Assembly (NCBI RefSeq): GCF_026262505.1
Contig: NC_067204.1
Location: forward strand, 21,297,300 to 21,361,299
Direction: 5' to 3'
Length of the DNA stretch: 64,000 nucleotides
Source: Trichomonas vaginalis G3
Taxonomy: Eukaryota > Parabasalia > Trichomonadida > Trichomonadidae
Shown here in pieces: positions 21,328 to 30,544 of the stretch (its first letter is position 1; each line of letters opens with the position of its first letter). The translations under genes were made by a program, and so were the position numbers. Under the pieces are notes generated by a model. It saw only the letters and a list, made by a program, of their open reading frames with translations. It was not told the DNA's origin and searched no databases.

Positions 21328-21909
21328 ATGTCATTTCCGAAAAATAGAAGCGTAAGTGTTTCAAAAGGTTTAATGGCGGTGGCAGATGTGAAGTTAAATT
21401 CACCAACTCAAACAAACAGTCAAAGTGTTATTGTCAATGTCAAAGAAAGAGATGTTGAAGTGGGGAAACCATACGAAGACGAAGATGGTATAACAATTGT
21501 TCCTGTAAAAGAACAACCAACATACCCTGAAGTTAGCAGAGACTTAAGTTCTGTTGCAGATATTCGAAATGACTACCAACAACTGAAAAACAAACTTCAA
21601 ACTCAGGAGAAGATTTGTCAAGCTTTAGGTATAATGTTAAACTTGGTCGAACACAACCCTGTAAAAGTGAACTCATATGTCATTGCACCTCATGAAGTTT
21701 TGAAAGAACTATTGAAACTTTTGACAGAGGCAGACGATATAAACATCAAAGAAATAGAACCCGACGTTAGTTGCTGTGGTGTTTCATATAATGTCATTGA
21801 CAAGATATACGTTATGAAAGGAGGTGAAACGTTGAACTTAAAATATAGTTTCCCAGACGTTATAAAAATATTTGACGACCACAACATTTCATTAAAATTT
21901 ATTTGCTAA
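21328..21909 (+). CDS. Hypothetical structural-type protein, 193 residues (element B, left arm)
   Basis: Unrecognised. It has an S/V-rich N-terminus (MSFPKNRSVSVSKGL), an extended region to about residue 70, then a helical part with a short coiled coil (DIRNDYQQLKNKLQTQEKIC) and a C-terminal alpha/beta segment. It lies between the capsid and penton-candidate genes, with a six-base gap to the next start, and uses the same CTAAGTAAAATG start context. A minor virion protein is likely by position only. The right-arm copy (34979-35556) is broken. Confidence 0.5.
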   Translation: MSFPKNRSVSVSKGLMAVADVKLNSPTQTNSQSVIVNVKERDVEVGKPYEDEDGITIVPVKEQPTYPEVSRDLSSVADIRNDYQQLKNKLQTQEKICQALGIMLNLVEHNPVKVNSYVIAPHEVLKELLKLLTEADDINIKEIEPDVSCCGVSYNVIDKIYVMKGGETLNLKYSFPDVIKIFDDHNISLKFIC

Positions 21910-21914
21910 GTAAA

Positions 21915-22730
21915 ATGGCAGAAGACACAATGGTTTATACTATTACGACTAAAAACCCTGAGTCATATAATTCTATAACAACAAACTTACAAAGTCCTCA
22001 AGGACGATATTGTAAACTAACTTTAAACACAATGACGACTAAAGCCTGTTTTGCTCTTTTGACACCAGAAGATTTTATTGTTGTGAATGGTAAAAAATAC
22101 TCCTTTGAAGATACTTACTCAGATATACCACCAACAGGTTTTGTTGACTTATTTAATACTTTAAGGACGAGTGTAACATGTGCTGCAACTAGAGCAGGTT
22201 TCATTATGTTTGGATGTCCGACTGAGTTTACTATAAACAATATGAGCTATAATACAAAACTTATATCTGGTTTTTACTACCAACAGTTTCCTATAACAGG
22301 AAAAGGTGTCATACAAGGAATGTCTGTTCCATTGACTTTAAGTACACCTATTTTATATATTGTTTCAAACTTAGGTTCAAAGTGTTATTCGAATGTCGAC
22401 AGAAACTACTATGACCAAAAGATACTTATGCGTATAAACAACACTTTCTCTGCTGGTTTGCCTATTGTTCATTCGAATGCAGAGTTTTCAGCTTTAGTAA
22501 ACTCAAACACTTTAGCAAACATAAACTTAACCTTAGTTGACGCAAACTTTGTTCCTGTAAAACTTTTATGTCCTATGTATTTGTCAATGACGGCAGAAAG
22601 TTTCGAATTGGAAGATGCAACTGGTGAAAGTATTGTATTACAAGAACAACTTCAACAACAAATAGCTCAAGAACAACTTCAACAACAAATAGCTCAAGAA
22701 CAACAAATGCAACAAATAGCTCAAGAATAA
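21915..22730 (+). CDS. Putative penton / minor capsid protein (element B, left arm)
   Basis: A 271-residue, beta-rich protein placed between capsid and replication genes. Residues about 160-240 (ILYIVSNLG, PIVHSNAEF, LANINLTLVDANFVPVKL) resemble the end of Polinton and virophage penton proteins, in which a strand like IEIxLRDxxGxPV precedes the last strands of a single jelly roll. The C-terminus is a glutamine-rich repeat (EQLQQQIAQ three times). The start was taken at the ATG after CTAAGTAA rather than an upstream TTG. The penton call rests on position, size and one motif. Confidence 0.5.
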   Translation: MAEDTMVYTITTKNPESYNSITTNLQSPQGRYCKLTLNTMTTKACFALLTPEDFIVVNGKKYSFEDTYSDIPPTGFVDLFNTLRTSVTCAATRAGFIMFGCPTEFTINNMSYNTKLISGFYYQQFPITGKGVIQGMSVPLTLSTPILYIVSNLGSKCYSNVDRNYYDQKILMRINNTFSAGLPIVHSNAEFSALVNSNTLANINLTLVDANFVPVKLLCPMYLSMTAESFELEDATGESIVLQEQLQQQIAQEQLQQQIAQEQQMQQIAQE

Positions 22731-22760
22731 AAAAAAATATTTTTTTTTATTTTTATAAAA
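22731..22760 (+). promoter_or_regulatory. Maverick AT-box promoter
   Basis: AAAAAATATTTTTTTTTATTTTTATAAAA-type sequence directly before the helicase start codon, sharing the AATATTTTTTTTAT core seen before several other element B and C genes. Confidence 0.5.
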
Positions 22761-23992
22761 ATGTACAGAATAGATGTTTCAGATTTTTATGACTTCCAAG
22801 CGTTCAGAAATATGTGTCCATTTAGAGACTATAACAAAGCAGTCGAGAATTTGAAACGTTTAGTCATTTATGTCGACTCTGCCCCAGAATGTTATGTTAT
22901 GAAAGAATGGGATGTAGTCTTTAACAAACCTAAAGCGACAATAGTTTCAGAACAAGAATGTAAACAGAAACTTAAGAAAATAAAAGTCGTACAAGTTGGC
23001 ATGAAGATGTTAGATGCTTGGGATATCTTATTGTCAAAGTTAGAAGATTTTTCAGTTCGAGGTATAAAGTTCTATACACCTTCTCCAAACTTCTATTCTA
23101 TCTTCACTGGATATAAATACGAACAAGTAGAATGGAAAGAAAATGTTATAGAAGCTTGGTTAGACCATGTCAAAGAAATTATATGCAATGGAAACGAAAG
23201 AGTCTATGAGTATATCTTATGTTGGTTTGCAAACATCTTACAACATCCAAGTGCTAAAAATGAAACTGCTCTCATTATAATTGGAAAACAAGGAACAGGT
23301 AAGAACACATTCTTTACAGATATTTTGTGCAAACTGTTAGAAGGTTATTCGAACCCGAATATGACAAACTTAGAAAACATCTGCGGTAAATTTAACTCTT
23401 CAATAGAGAATATGAAACTTATAGTATGTAACGAACTTCAAAGTATAGATACAACAAAAGTTTTGAACTCAGATGCTTTGAAGAGTCTTATAACAGACAA
23501 GTTGGAGTTGTTGAAAGAAAATATAAAGACAAAGAGTTTGTGAAAATGTTGCAAATTTCATTATGGTTTCAAAATGCTGTTCCGATGAAGTTAGAAAGTT
23601 CTGACAGAAGATATGTAGTTGTCAGAACGTCAGAAGCTCATATGCAAGATACAGAATATTTTGACGACTTAGCAGAAACTTTGACATCTGACTTTTACAA
23701 CCACTTGTTCTCATATTTTATGACATTAGATATTTCAAAGTTCAATCCAAGACAAATTCCACATACCGAAGAGAGACAAACATTGTTAGAAGCAAACAAG
23801 AGTGTATATGAACTGTTCATAGATGAAACTGACTTTGAGTGTTTAGATGAAAGGTCATTGTACGATTCGTATAAACAATATTGTCAAGAGTATGGTTATA
23901 TGACAGCGTCTAAACGAACATTCTTGGCAAATGTCAAAAGTCTTTTAGATGTTCAGAATGGTGTATATACAAAGAAAAATTTTTCTGAGTAA
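22761..23992 (+). pseudogene. SF3 helicase, D5/NrS-1-like (element B, left arm, broken)
   Basis: Left-arm copy of the helicase gene that looks whole at 32892-34127, where the motifs are described. The copy is broken. Confidence 0.8.
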
Positions 23993-24000
23993 ATTTTTAA

Positions 24001-24028
24001 AAAAATATTTTTTTTATCGATAGAAAAG
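24001..24028 (+). promoter_or_regulatory. Maverick AT-box promoter
   Basis: AAAAATATTTTTTTTATCGA then TAGAAAAG before the ATG. Element C has nearly the same box (reverse strand 55838-55865, TTTTTTATCCGATAGAAAAG) before an unrelated gene. Confidence 0.55.
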
Positions 24029-24448
24029 ATGACAAAATTCATCTCAGTAAACAAGTACATGTCAGGACTTAAAGAAGAACTAGACCCATTCACATATTTG
24101 AATGTTTACTTCTACCATTTTGAAAAGTCTTCATTCAGCAAAGTTTGGAACATCGAACCAGTTAAGTTTGCTATTGTGACTAAAAATGGTGCGAAATTTG
24201 AAGACTTAGACATAGAAGGTTTGTTAGCAGTCAAAGAAAGTTTTGACAGAAGGTTCTCAAAACTCGAAGAAGGCAAAGCATACAAACTTGTTATACCTTA
24301 TGAACCAAAGAAAGCAGACGACTATGAATATTATGAGTCTAAAGTTGTAGAAGTTCAAGGTAAATTGGGTAAAAAGATTTTAGAGTCTAAGCCAGTGTTT
24401 GCTCCTAAAGAGGAAGAGAACATTGACATTGACCCAGAAATGTTCTAA
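24029..24448 (+). CDS. Small acidic-tailed protein, SSB candidate (element B, left arm)
   Basis: A 139-residue protein with a beta-rich body (YLNVYFYHFEKSS, NIEPVKFAIVTKNG, KAYKLVIPYEPK) and an acidic C-terminus ending EEENIDIDPEMF. It resembles 2841-3314 (element A) and 55926-56399 (element C). It lies 36 bp downstream of the SF3 helicase on the same strand, in keeping with a replication role. The helix-destabilising or SSB role is inferred from tail and context. An identical copy lies at 32434-32853. Confidence 0.55.
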   Translation: MTKFISVNKYMSGLKEELDPFTYLNVYFYHFEKSSFSKVWNIEPVKFAIVTKNGAKFEDLDIEGLLAVKESFDRRFSKLEEGKAYKLVIPYEPKKADDYEYYESKVVEVQGKLGKKILESKPVFAPKEEENIDIDPEMF

Positions 24449-24464
24449 AAATAAAATTTTATTT

Positions 24465-24917
24465 TTACATGTCAAATTTCTTTTTCTCTGGAACTGGCTC
24501 TGGTTCTTTCTTCTCTTCTTCTACTTTCTTTTCTTTCTTTTCTCTCTTCTTCTTTTCTGGTGGAGTTATGTCAAATTTCTCAGAACCATATTTTTGTAAA
24601 AGTTCTTTGTCCTTTAATAGCTCTTCTATTCTGTTTTCTATTTCATCTTCAAGAACAGTGCATGTGTCTTCTTTGCATTCTAAGAAGTTTTGTTGGACTT
24701 CATCTCTCCAAGAGGCGTCATCTCTGTCAACAAGTCTGTCATTGACAAATTTTAAGACTTCTCTGCTTAATGTTTTATGGTTCTTGTCATATTCCCAGAA
24801 ACAGAACTTTAGAACAAATTCACCTTTCTTGTTTACACTATGTAAGATTTTATGGTCGACAGATGTTTTGCTGTCGAAAAGTTTGTCTCGAATATAGATG
24901 GCGAAATCACTAGACAT
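24465..24917 (-). CDS. Small conserved Maverick protein with charged tail (element B, left arm)
   Basis: A 150-residue protein. Residues 25-70 (FVLKFCFWEYDKNHKTLSRE, then VLKFVNDRLVD) match the 124-residue protein of element C at 57439 (VFTYVLKEYDRYHNEVNQ, then LIKFVDKKLVN), so it is a conserved element gene. The tail from about residue 105 is almost all K, E and P. It converges with the SSB-like gene (16-bp gap) and is divergent from the ATPase gene, 36 bp away. Function unknown. Confidence 0.6.
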   Translation of the reverse strand: MSSDFAIYIRDKLFDSKTSVDHKILHSVNKKGEFVLKFCFWEYDKNHKTLSREVLKFVNDRLVDRDDASWRDEVQQNFLECKEDTCTVLEDEIENRIEELLKDKELLQKYGSEKFDITPPEKKKREKKEKKVEEEKKEPEPVPEKKKFDM

Positions 24918-24953
24918 TTTCTAAAAGATAAAAATTTTAATTTTTCTAAAAAT

Positions 24954-25830
24954 ATGTTAGAAAAAAAGTTTGCTGACATTGACAAAAAATTTGAGAATGT
25001 TTTAAATAAGAACAAGGTGAAATTGGAAAATGCTCAGATAAAACCCATACATGACAAGTTCTTATTTGCTCAGAATGGTATAACAGGTCTAATTGCACCG
25101 CCTGGGTCGGGTAAGACTTTCACTTATCTTAAAATGGCTGCACAACAACAAGAACTAGATGAGAAGAACCCATTCTATGAGTTAGTTGTCATTTGTAGTA
25201 CTTCTGGTCAATTTGACCAAACCGTCAATTCGTTCAAAGATATTATAAAGAAGTCTAAGTTAGTATGTATAAAAGACTCTGAGTTGTTAGATTGGATAAG
25301 AAGTACCAAAGAAGAGTTTTGAAGTACAATGCTATAAATGAGTATATAAATTCGAAGTTTAAGACCCAAATGAGGAAATGCAGAGAATATTAGAGAAGAA
25401 ACACTTCAGAAACAAACAGAAAGAGATAGAATACATTTCGAAGAAATTGCAATCTTACGATGGAAGACTTACCCTCACAGATGTCTTCTTATCTTAGATG
25501 ATTTCGCCTTTTCATCCTTTGTGTAAAGAACAGAGAACAAGACATGTGTCGAATTCTTAAGAAGCTCAGACACTTTAACATCTCTGTTGTCATTTGTGTA
25601 CAGACAGCCAAGAGTTTAAGTAAGGATGTAAAGAGAATACTTACTTGACATTGTACTTTTCCCCGGATTGTCCGAAGACGATTTCATGGAACTTATGAAA
25701 GAGTCCATGCAGGTAAGTTTGACAGACATGAACTATGGGAGAAGTACAAAGTCATACAAGACCCTCATACTTCTTTCAGAATTCATATCTACGCAAACAA
25801 AGTTCAAATTGTAAAAATCAAGCTTGAAAA
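24954..25830 (+). pseudogene. A32/FtsK-like packaging ATPase (element B, left arm, broken)
   Basis: Left-arm copy of the ATPase that looks whole at 31053-31928. This copy is broken in several places. The ATG at 24954 was chosen over an earlier in-frame ATG because the latter lies inside the divergent gene. Confidence 0.75.
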
Positions 25831-25904
25831 AATCTAAGTGTTTAGTCTTAGTCTGTTGTGGTTCTGCAGCTTTCGGTCTTCTGGCTTTGGAATGGACTCG
25901 GTTG

Positions 25905-26330
25905 GTGTACGTCGGAAGGAAGGACTTGGAATGTCGGAAGGAAGGACTCGGAATGTCGGAAGGAAGGACTCGGAATGTCGGAAGGAAAAACTTTTTCTGT
26001 CGGAAGGAAAAACTTTTTCTGAAGTTCGACCAAAAAGTTCTCAATTTTCGAAAATTTGAATTGTTTACGGACGAACAACAGGAAATTTTTTTCCAGTTGT
26101 CAGGAAATTTTTTTCCAGTTGTCGGGAAATTTTTTCTTGTTGGAAGGAAGGACTCGGAATTTGTGGAAGGAAGACTTGGAATGTTGGAAGGAAGGACTTG
26201 GAATGTCGGATGGAAGGACTCGGAATGTTGGAAGGAAGGACTTGGAATGTTGGAAGGAAGGACTCGGAATGTCGGATGGGAAGAACTTGGAATGCCAGAA
26301 GGAAGGACTCGGAATGCCAGAAGGATTTGA
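25905..26330. repeat. 22-bp-unit minisatellite (element B, left arm)
   Basis: Tandem units of GGAATGTCGGAAGGAAGGAC plus TC or TT, 22 bp, broken by a short unique stretch with GAAATTTTTTTCCAGTTGTC repeats. Mirror copy at 30545-30975. Because 22 is not a multiple of three and no unit holds a stop, frames on both strands stay open and yield a 22-residue repeat around EGRTRNVGRKD; these are not treated as genes. Confidence 0.85.
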
Positions 26331-26395
26331 CAAGGCAATTTACCTTATAGAGCTACCTGAGCCATCTGAAGTCAGACCAAAAATAAATGGTTCAT

Positions 26396-27198
26396 CTACT
26401 CTGCTTGTTTGAAAGTTGTCAAAATACTCTGTTATTTTTTCTTTCAGTAGCGGCAAATCTTCTTTGAAAGTAAGTATTGTACAACCTTTAATATCATAGT
26501 GTGTTTGAGGTAAAGTATCTTGAACTATTTGTTTTCACATCTTCATTTGGTGTCATTGAAATCGGTAAGTTTTCGCGATAGAACCAATTTCTGTCAGATT
26601 TGTAAAATCTTAGCAAGGTCGTAAAAGCTTTGTTGTTTCTTCTGACTAAATGCAACATAACCATATCTCTGTCTTCTTCTTTCTCCATCTCTTCAGTATA
26701 AATCATATACTTATAGTTCTTTTCCTTTCCTTTTGGTACCGAACGTGGTATTCTTTTCTGAAGGCTTTTGTCTTTTGCTTCAAGCTTGTTTTCCATCTCT
26801 TCACGTTCTTGTCTATGAATTTCATCTAACATCATGAAATATACCAAGCATAACGAGGTGAAGCCCACATTGCAACAGCATTTACAAGAAGTCTATGTAC
26901 ATACCAACCTCTCAAACCATTTGGCAAATTTTTACGATTTTCATAGAGTTTTGGCGACCCCGGAAAAAGTCGGGTCGCTGTGCTTCGCTCAAAAGTTCTT
27001 TTGTCTGTTGGTTTTTGAACCAATCGTCTGTATGTTTGGTATCTGGAGCAAAACATGCTGTCAAAATACTTTGCATTTGTACATGTCGTCTTTGACCGAA
27101 CGAATGAGACGTAACTGTTTGTTAAACTGAACCCACTCGTATTCTTCATTTATGTCTTCATGGACTATAACTGTTGTTGTGTTCTCTGTTGTTGTCAT
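26396..27198 (-). pseudogene. KilA-N domain protein (element B, left arm, broken)
   Basis: Left-arm copy of the KilA-N gene that looks whole at 29679-30482. Broken in a few places. Confidence 0.75.
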
Positions 27199-27286
27199 AT
27201 CTGTCCTTACATACAAAATAAAAAAAATATTTTATAAAAAATTAGCGTTATTTTCTGACTTTCACAAAAGACCAAAAATAAACGCT

Positions 27287-27899
27287 TTACATGTATTTTT
27301 CAGCAACTTCGTCAAATAATTTTATAGCACTATCTATCTCATCTACTTCAAACGTTTCTTTACCTTTCGTGGGAGCACCATACATTTTCTCAAACTTTTC
27401 AAGTAGTTCTGTTTCTGCAGCTCTCATATCGTTAACAAACACAACCTTAACTCTATTGACTATACTGTCATATCTTTTAGTTATATTATATGTTCTTCCT
27501 ATCTTATATCTCTTTGTATTGAAGTCCTTCGGTTTCTGAACGATGTAAAGTAAGCCTTCACTGCAACGTTCAGTATCGAATGAACCATATGTTATGAAGT
27601 TATATCCAACAACTGGGTCTAACCATAACAAAACTATTGGTATAAGACTTTTGTCTATAAGATATGCTGTAGTTCCATAGAATCTTACCGATATCATAAG
27701 CTCAGGATTTCTTGTCAAAATTTTCTGAGTAGAAGCATTTTTAACCCAGTCCTTTGCTTTCTTTTCAGATGGAGATATAATGTCTGACAAAGAATATTTC
27801 TTGTATTTCTTTGAGTATCTTACGTTTAAATCACCTATTCGAACCACTTTGGTGTCATTGTCTATCTTTTTAACTGTTTTCAAACTCAATGTTTGTCAT
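27287..27899 (-). pseudogene. KilA-N / GIY-YIG-like protein (element B, left arm, broken)
   Basis: Left-arm copy of the gene at 28979-29590, where the domains are described. Nearly identical, with a break close to one end. Confidence 0.7.
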
Positions 27900-28278
27900 T
27901 TTCTGTTTCTTACATACAAGATAAAAAATATTTTTTTTAAAAAACTAACTTTATTTTTTCTATCTTGTATCTTAAGGAAATTCATGAAATTTGGTCATTT
28001 TTTTCACGATTTCAGGGATTTTTTTACGAAGTGTTAAAGTTCACTTGGTAAAAAAATAACAGTTATATAATGAAATTTGGTCATTTTTTTTACGATTTTC
28101 ATGAGTTTTATGCAAGACCAAAAAAAGTCTAAATCGCAATTTTTTACGATTTTCATGTATAAAAGATATGATTTCAGGGATTTTTTTACGAAGTGTTAAA
28201 GTTCTCTTCGTAAAAAAAATAACAGTTATATAATGAAATTTAGTCATTTTTTCACGATTTCAGGGTAGATGGTTTTTA
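27900..28278. repeat. Subcentral direct repeats beside the palindrome spacer
   Basis: Non-coding. A unit of roughly 165-180 bp with TTTTTTTACGAAGTGTTAAA, TAACAGTTATATAATGAAAT and TTTTACGATTTTCATG is present about twice, with partial copies. Mirrored at 28603-28978. ACGATTTTCATGAG/CTCATGAAAATCGT-type words give extra local pairing. Confidence 0.65.
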
Positions 28279-28602
28279 GGTGTCACCAGGTCCCTCGGTC
28301 CCTCGGTCAACTAACATCTTTTTGAAAATGGTGACAACATGACATTTTGACAACAACACAGGAAATAAACTTCTTCGTAAATGTTTTGTCATGATTTCAT
28401 CGTAATGAGTGTAAATGTTTTGTCAAACATGAGCGTAAATCAGACAAAAATATATTTTAGGTGAAGAGGTGAGATCTCACCTGTTTTCTCACCTCTTTTT
28501 TCACCTCTTTTCTAACATGGTCTAAAACACACAAAACTCATGAAATTTCATACGGAATTCAGCAAAAATATATTTTAGGTGAAGAGGTGAGATCTTTTTA
28601 TA
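28279..28602. other. Unpaired centre of the element B palindrome
   Basis: The 324 bp between the two arms. It holds GGTGTCACC, a CCCTCGGTCCCTCGGTC duplication, then two copies of AAATATATTTTAGGTGAAGA. The first copy continues into GGTGAGATCTCACC and three TCACCT(N)TTTT words; this is the recurring GGTGA/TCACC element. No gene is present. It is where a polymerase/integrase block would be expected if the arms came from a longer Maverick. Confidence 0.7.
28441..28520. promoter_or_regulatory. GGTGA/TCACC hairpin element, spacer copy
   Basis: TTTTAGGTGAAGAGGTGAGA followed by TCTCACCTGTTTTCTCACCT and further TCACCTCTTTT repeats. GAGGTGAGATCTCACCT forms a perfect stem. Related copies lie at 47455, 56405, 58170-58600 and 62810. 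Confidence 0.65.
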
Positions 28603-28929
28603 TAAAAACCATCTACCCTGAAATCGTGAAAAAATGACTAAATTTCATTATATAACTGTTATTTTTTTTACGAAAGAATTAACACTTCGTAAAAAAATCC
28701 CTGAAATCATATCTTTTATACATGAAAATCGTAAAAAATTGCGATTTAGACTTTTTTTGGTCTTGCATAAAACTCATGAAAATCGTAAAAAAAATGACCA
28801 AATTTCATTATATAACTGTTATTTTTTTACCAAGTGAACTTTAACACTTCGTAAAAAAATCCCTGAAATCGTGAAAAAAATGACCAAATTTCATGAATTT
28901 CCTTAAGATACAAGATAGAAAAAATAAAG

Positions 28930-28978
28930 TTAGTTTTTTAAAAAAAATATTTTTTATCTTGTATGTAAGAAACAGAAA
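28930..28978 (+). promoter_or_regulatory. Maverick AT-box promoter
   Basis: AAAAAATATTTTTTATCTTG then TATGTAAGAAACAGAAA before the ATG at 28979; mirrored at 27900-27945. The TATGTAAGA word recurs before the KilA-N gene at 29679 (TTTTGTATGTAAGGACAG). Confidence 0.5.
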
Positions 28979-29590
28979 ATGACAAACATTGAGTTTGAAA
29001 CAGTTAAAAAGATAGACAATGACACCAAAGTGGTTCGAATAGGTGATTTAAACGTAAGATACTCAAAGAAATACAAGAAATATTCTTTGTCAGACATTAT
29101 ATCTCCATCTGAAAAGAAAGCAAAGGACTGGGTTAAAAATGCTTCTACTCAGAAAATTTTGACAAGAAATCCTGAGCTTATGATATCGGTAAGATTCTAT
29201 GGAACTACAGCATATCTTATAGACAAAAGTCTTATACCAATAGTTTTGTTATGGTTAGACCCAGTTGTTGGATATAACTTCATAACATATGGTTCATTCG
29301 ATACTGAACGTTGCAGTGAAGGCTTACTTTACATCGTTCAGAAACCGAAGGACTTCAATACAAAGAGATATAAGATAGGAAGAACATATAATATAACTAA
29401 AAGATATGACAGTATAGTCAATAGAGTTAAGGTTGTGTTTGTTAACGATATGAGAGCTGCAGAAACAGAACTACTTGAAAAGTTTGAGAAAATGTATGGT
29501 GCTCCCACGAAAGGTAAAGAAACGTTTGAAGTAGATGAGATAGATAGTGCTATAAAATTATTTGACGAAGTTGCTGAAAAATACATGTAA
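28979..29590 (+). CDS. KilA-N / GIY-YIG-like protein (element B, right arm)
   Basis: A 203-residue protein. Residues about 20-100 look like a KilA-N-type DNA-binding domain (DWVKNASTQKIL, then AYLIDKSLIPIVLLWLDP). Residues 115-190 resemble the GIY-YIG-like domain (T5orf172/MUG113 type) often joined to KilA-N or Bro proteins of large DNA viruses: GLLYIV at 115, YKIGRT at 131, AETELL near 161 and GKETFEV at 179. The family may bind or nick DNA and regulate transcription. It faces away from the spacer and is followed in tandem by a second KilA-N gene. Confidence 0.7.
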   Translation: MTNIEFETVKKIDNDTKVVRIGDLNVRYSKKYKKYSLSDIISPSEKKAKDWVKNASTQKILTRNPELMISVRFYGTTAYLIDKSLIPIVLLWLDPVVGYNFITYGSFDTERCSEGLLYIVQKPKDFNTKRYKIGRTYNITKRYDSIVNRVKVVFVNDMRAAETELLEKFEKMYGAPTKGKETFEVDEIDSAIKLFDEVAEKYM

Positions 29591-29629
29591 AGCGTTTATT
29601 TTTGGTCTTTTGTGAAAGTCAGAAAATAA

Positions 29630-29678
29630 CGCTAATTTTTTATAAAATATTTTTTTTATTTTGTATGTAAGGACAGAT
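29630..29678 (+). promoter_or_regulatory. Maverick AT-box promoter
   Basis: TTTTTATAAAATATTTTTTT then TATTTTGTATGTAAGGACAG before the KilA-N start. The element C KilA-N gene has the same arrangement at 57332-57372 on the other strand. Confidence 0.55.
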
Positions 29679-30482
29679 ATGACAACAACAGAGAACACAA
29701 CAACAGTTATAGTCCATGAAGACATAAATGAAGAATACGAGTGGGTTCAGTTTAACAAACAGTTACGTCTCATTCGTTCGGTCAAAGACGACATGTACCA
29801 AATGCAAAGTATTTTGACAGCATGTTTTGCTCCAGATACCAAACATACAGACGATTGGTTCAAAAACCAACAGACAAAAGAACTTTTGAGCGAAGCACAG
29901 CGACCCCGACTTTTTCCGGGGTCGCCAAAACTCTATGAAAATCGTAAAAATTTGCCAAATGGTTTGAGAGGTTGGTATGTACATAGACTTCTTGTAAATG
30001 CTGTTGCAATGTGGGCTTCACCTCGTTATGCTTGGTATATTTTCATGATGTTAGATGAAATTCATAGACAAGAACGTGAAGAGATGGAAAACAAGCTTGA
30101 AGCAAAAGACAAAAGCCTTCAGAAAAGAATACCACGTTCGGTACCAAAAGGAAAGGAAAAGAACTATAAGTATATGATTTATACTGAAGAGATGGAGAAA
30201 GAAGAAGACAGAGATATGGTTATGTTGCATTTAGTCAGAAGAAACAACAAAAGCTTTTACGACCTTGCTAAGATTTACAAATCTGACAGAAATTGGTTCT
30301 ATCGCGAAAACTTACCGATTTCAATGACACCAAATGAAGATGTGAAACAAATAGTTCAAGATACTTTACCTCAAACACACTATGATATTAAAGGTTGTAC
30401 AATACTTACTTTCAAAGAAGATTTGCCGCTACTGAAAGAAAAAATAACAGAGTATTTTGACAACTTCAAACAAGCAGAGTAG
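29679..30482 (+). CDS. KilA-N domain protein (element B, right arm)
   Basis: About 267 residues. The KilA-N core is seen in NRKNLPNGLRGWYVHRLLVN followed by AVAMWASPRYAWYIFMMLDE; a charged coiled coil follows (about 125-150), then a C-terminal domain (YKYMIYTEEMEKEEDRDMVM) like the one that follows KilA-N in poxvirus and baculovirus proteins. Likely a DNA-binding regulator of the element. It is closely related to 56504-57331 in element C. The stretch just before the core differs from C and is encoded by a GC-rich hairpin (29900-29925) that keeps the frame. The start used is the ATG after GGACAGAT. Confidence 0.8.
   Translation: MTTTENTTTVIVHEDINEEYEWVQFNKQLRLIRSVKDDMYQMQSILTACFAPDTKHTDDWFKNQQTKELLSEAQRPRLFPGSPKLYENRKNLPNGLRGWYVHRLLVNAVAMWASPRYAWYIFMMLDEIHRQEREEMENKLEAKDKSLQKRIPRSVPKGKEKNYKYMIYTEEMEKEEDRDMVMLHLVRRNNKSFYDLAKIYKSDRNWFYRENLPISMTPNEDVKQIVQDTLPQTHYDIKGCTILTFKEDLPLLKEKITEYFDNFKQAE
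29900..29925. repeat. In-frame GC-rich hairpin inside the KilA-N gene
   Basis: GCGACCCCGACTTTTTCCGG continuing GGTCGC: a ten-base GC-rich stem inside an AT-rich coding region, mirrored near 26954-26978. The element C gene lacks it. Confidence 0.7.
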
Positions 30483-30544
30483 ATGAACCATTTATTTTTG
30501 GTCTTGACTTCAGATGGCTCAGGTAGCTCTATAAGGTAAATTGC

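Noticed and set aside
25733-26412. Several long frames on both strands across the 22-bp repeat
   Set aside because: The repeat has no stop in any frame, so open frames are expected by construction.
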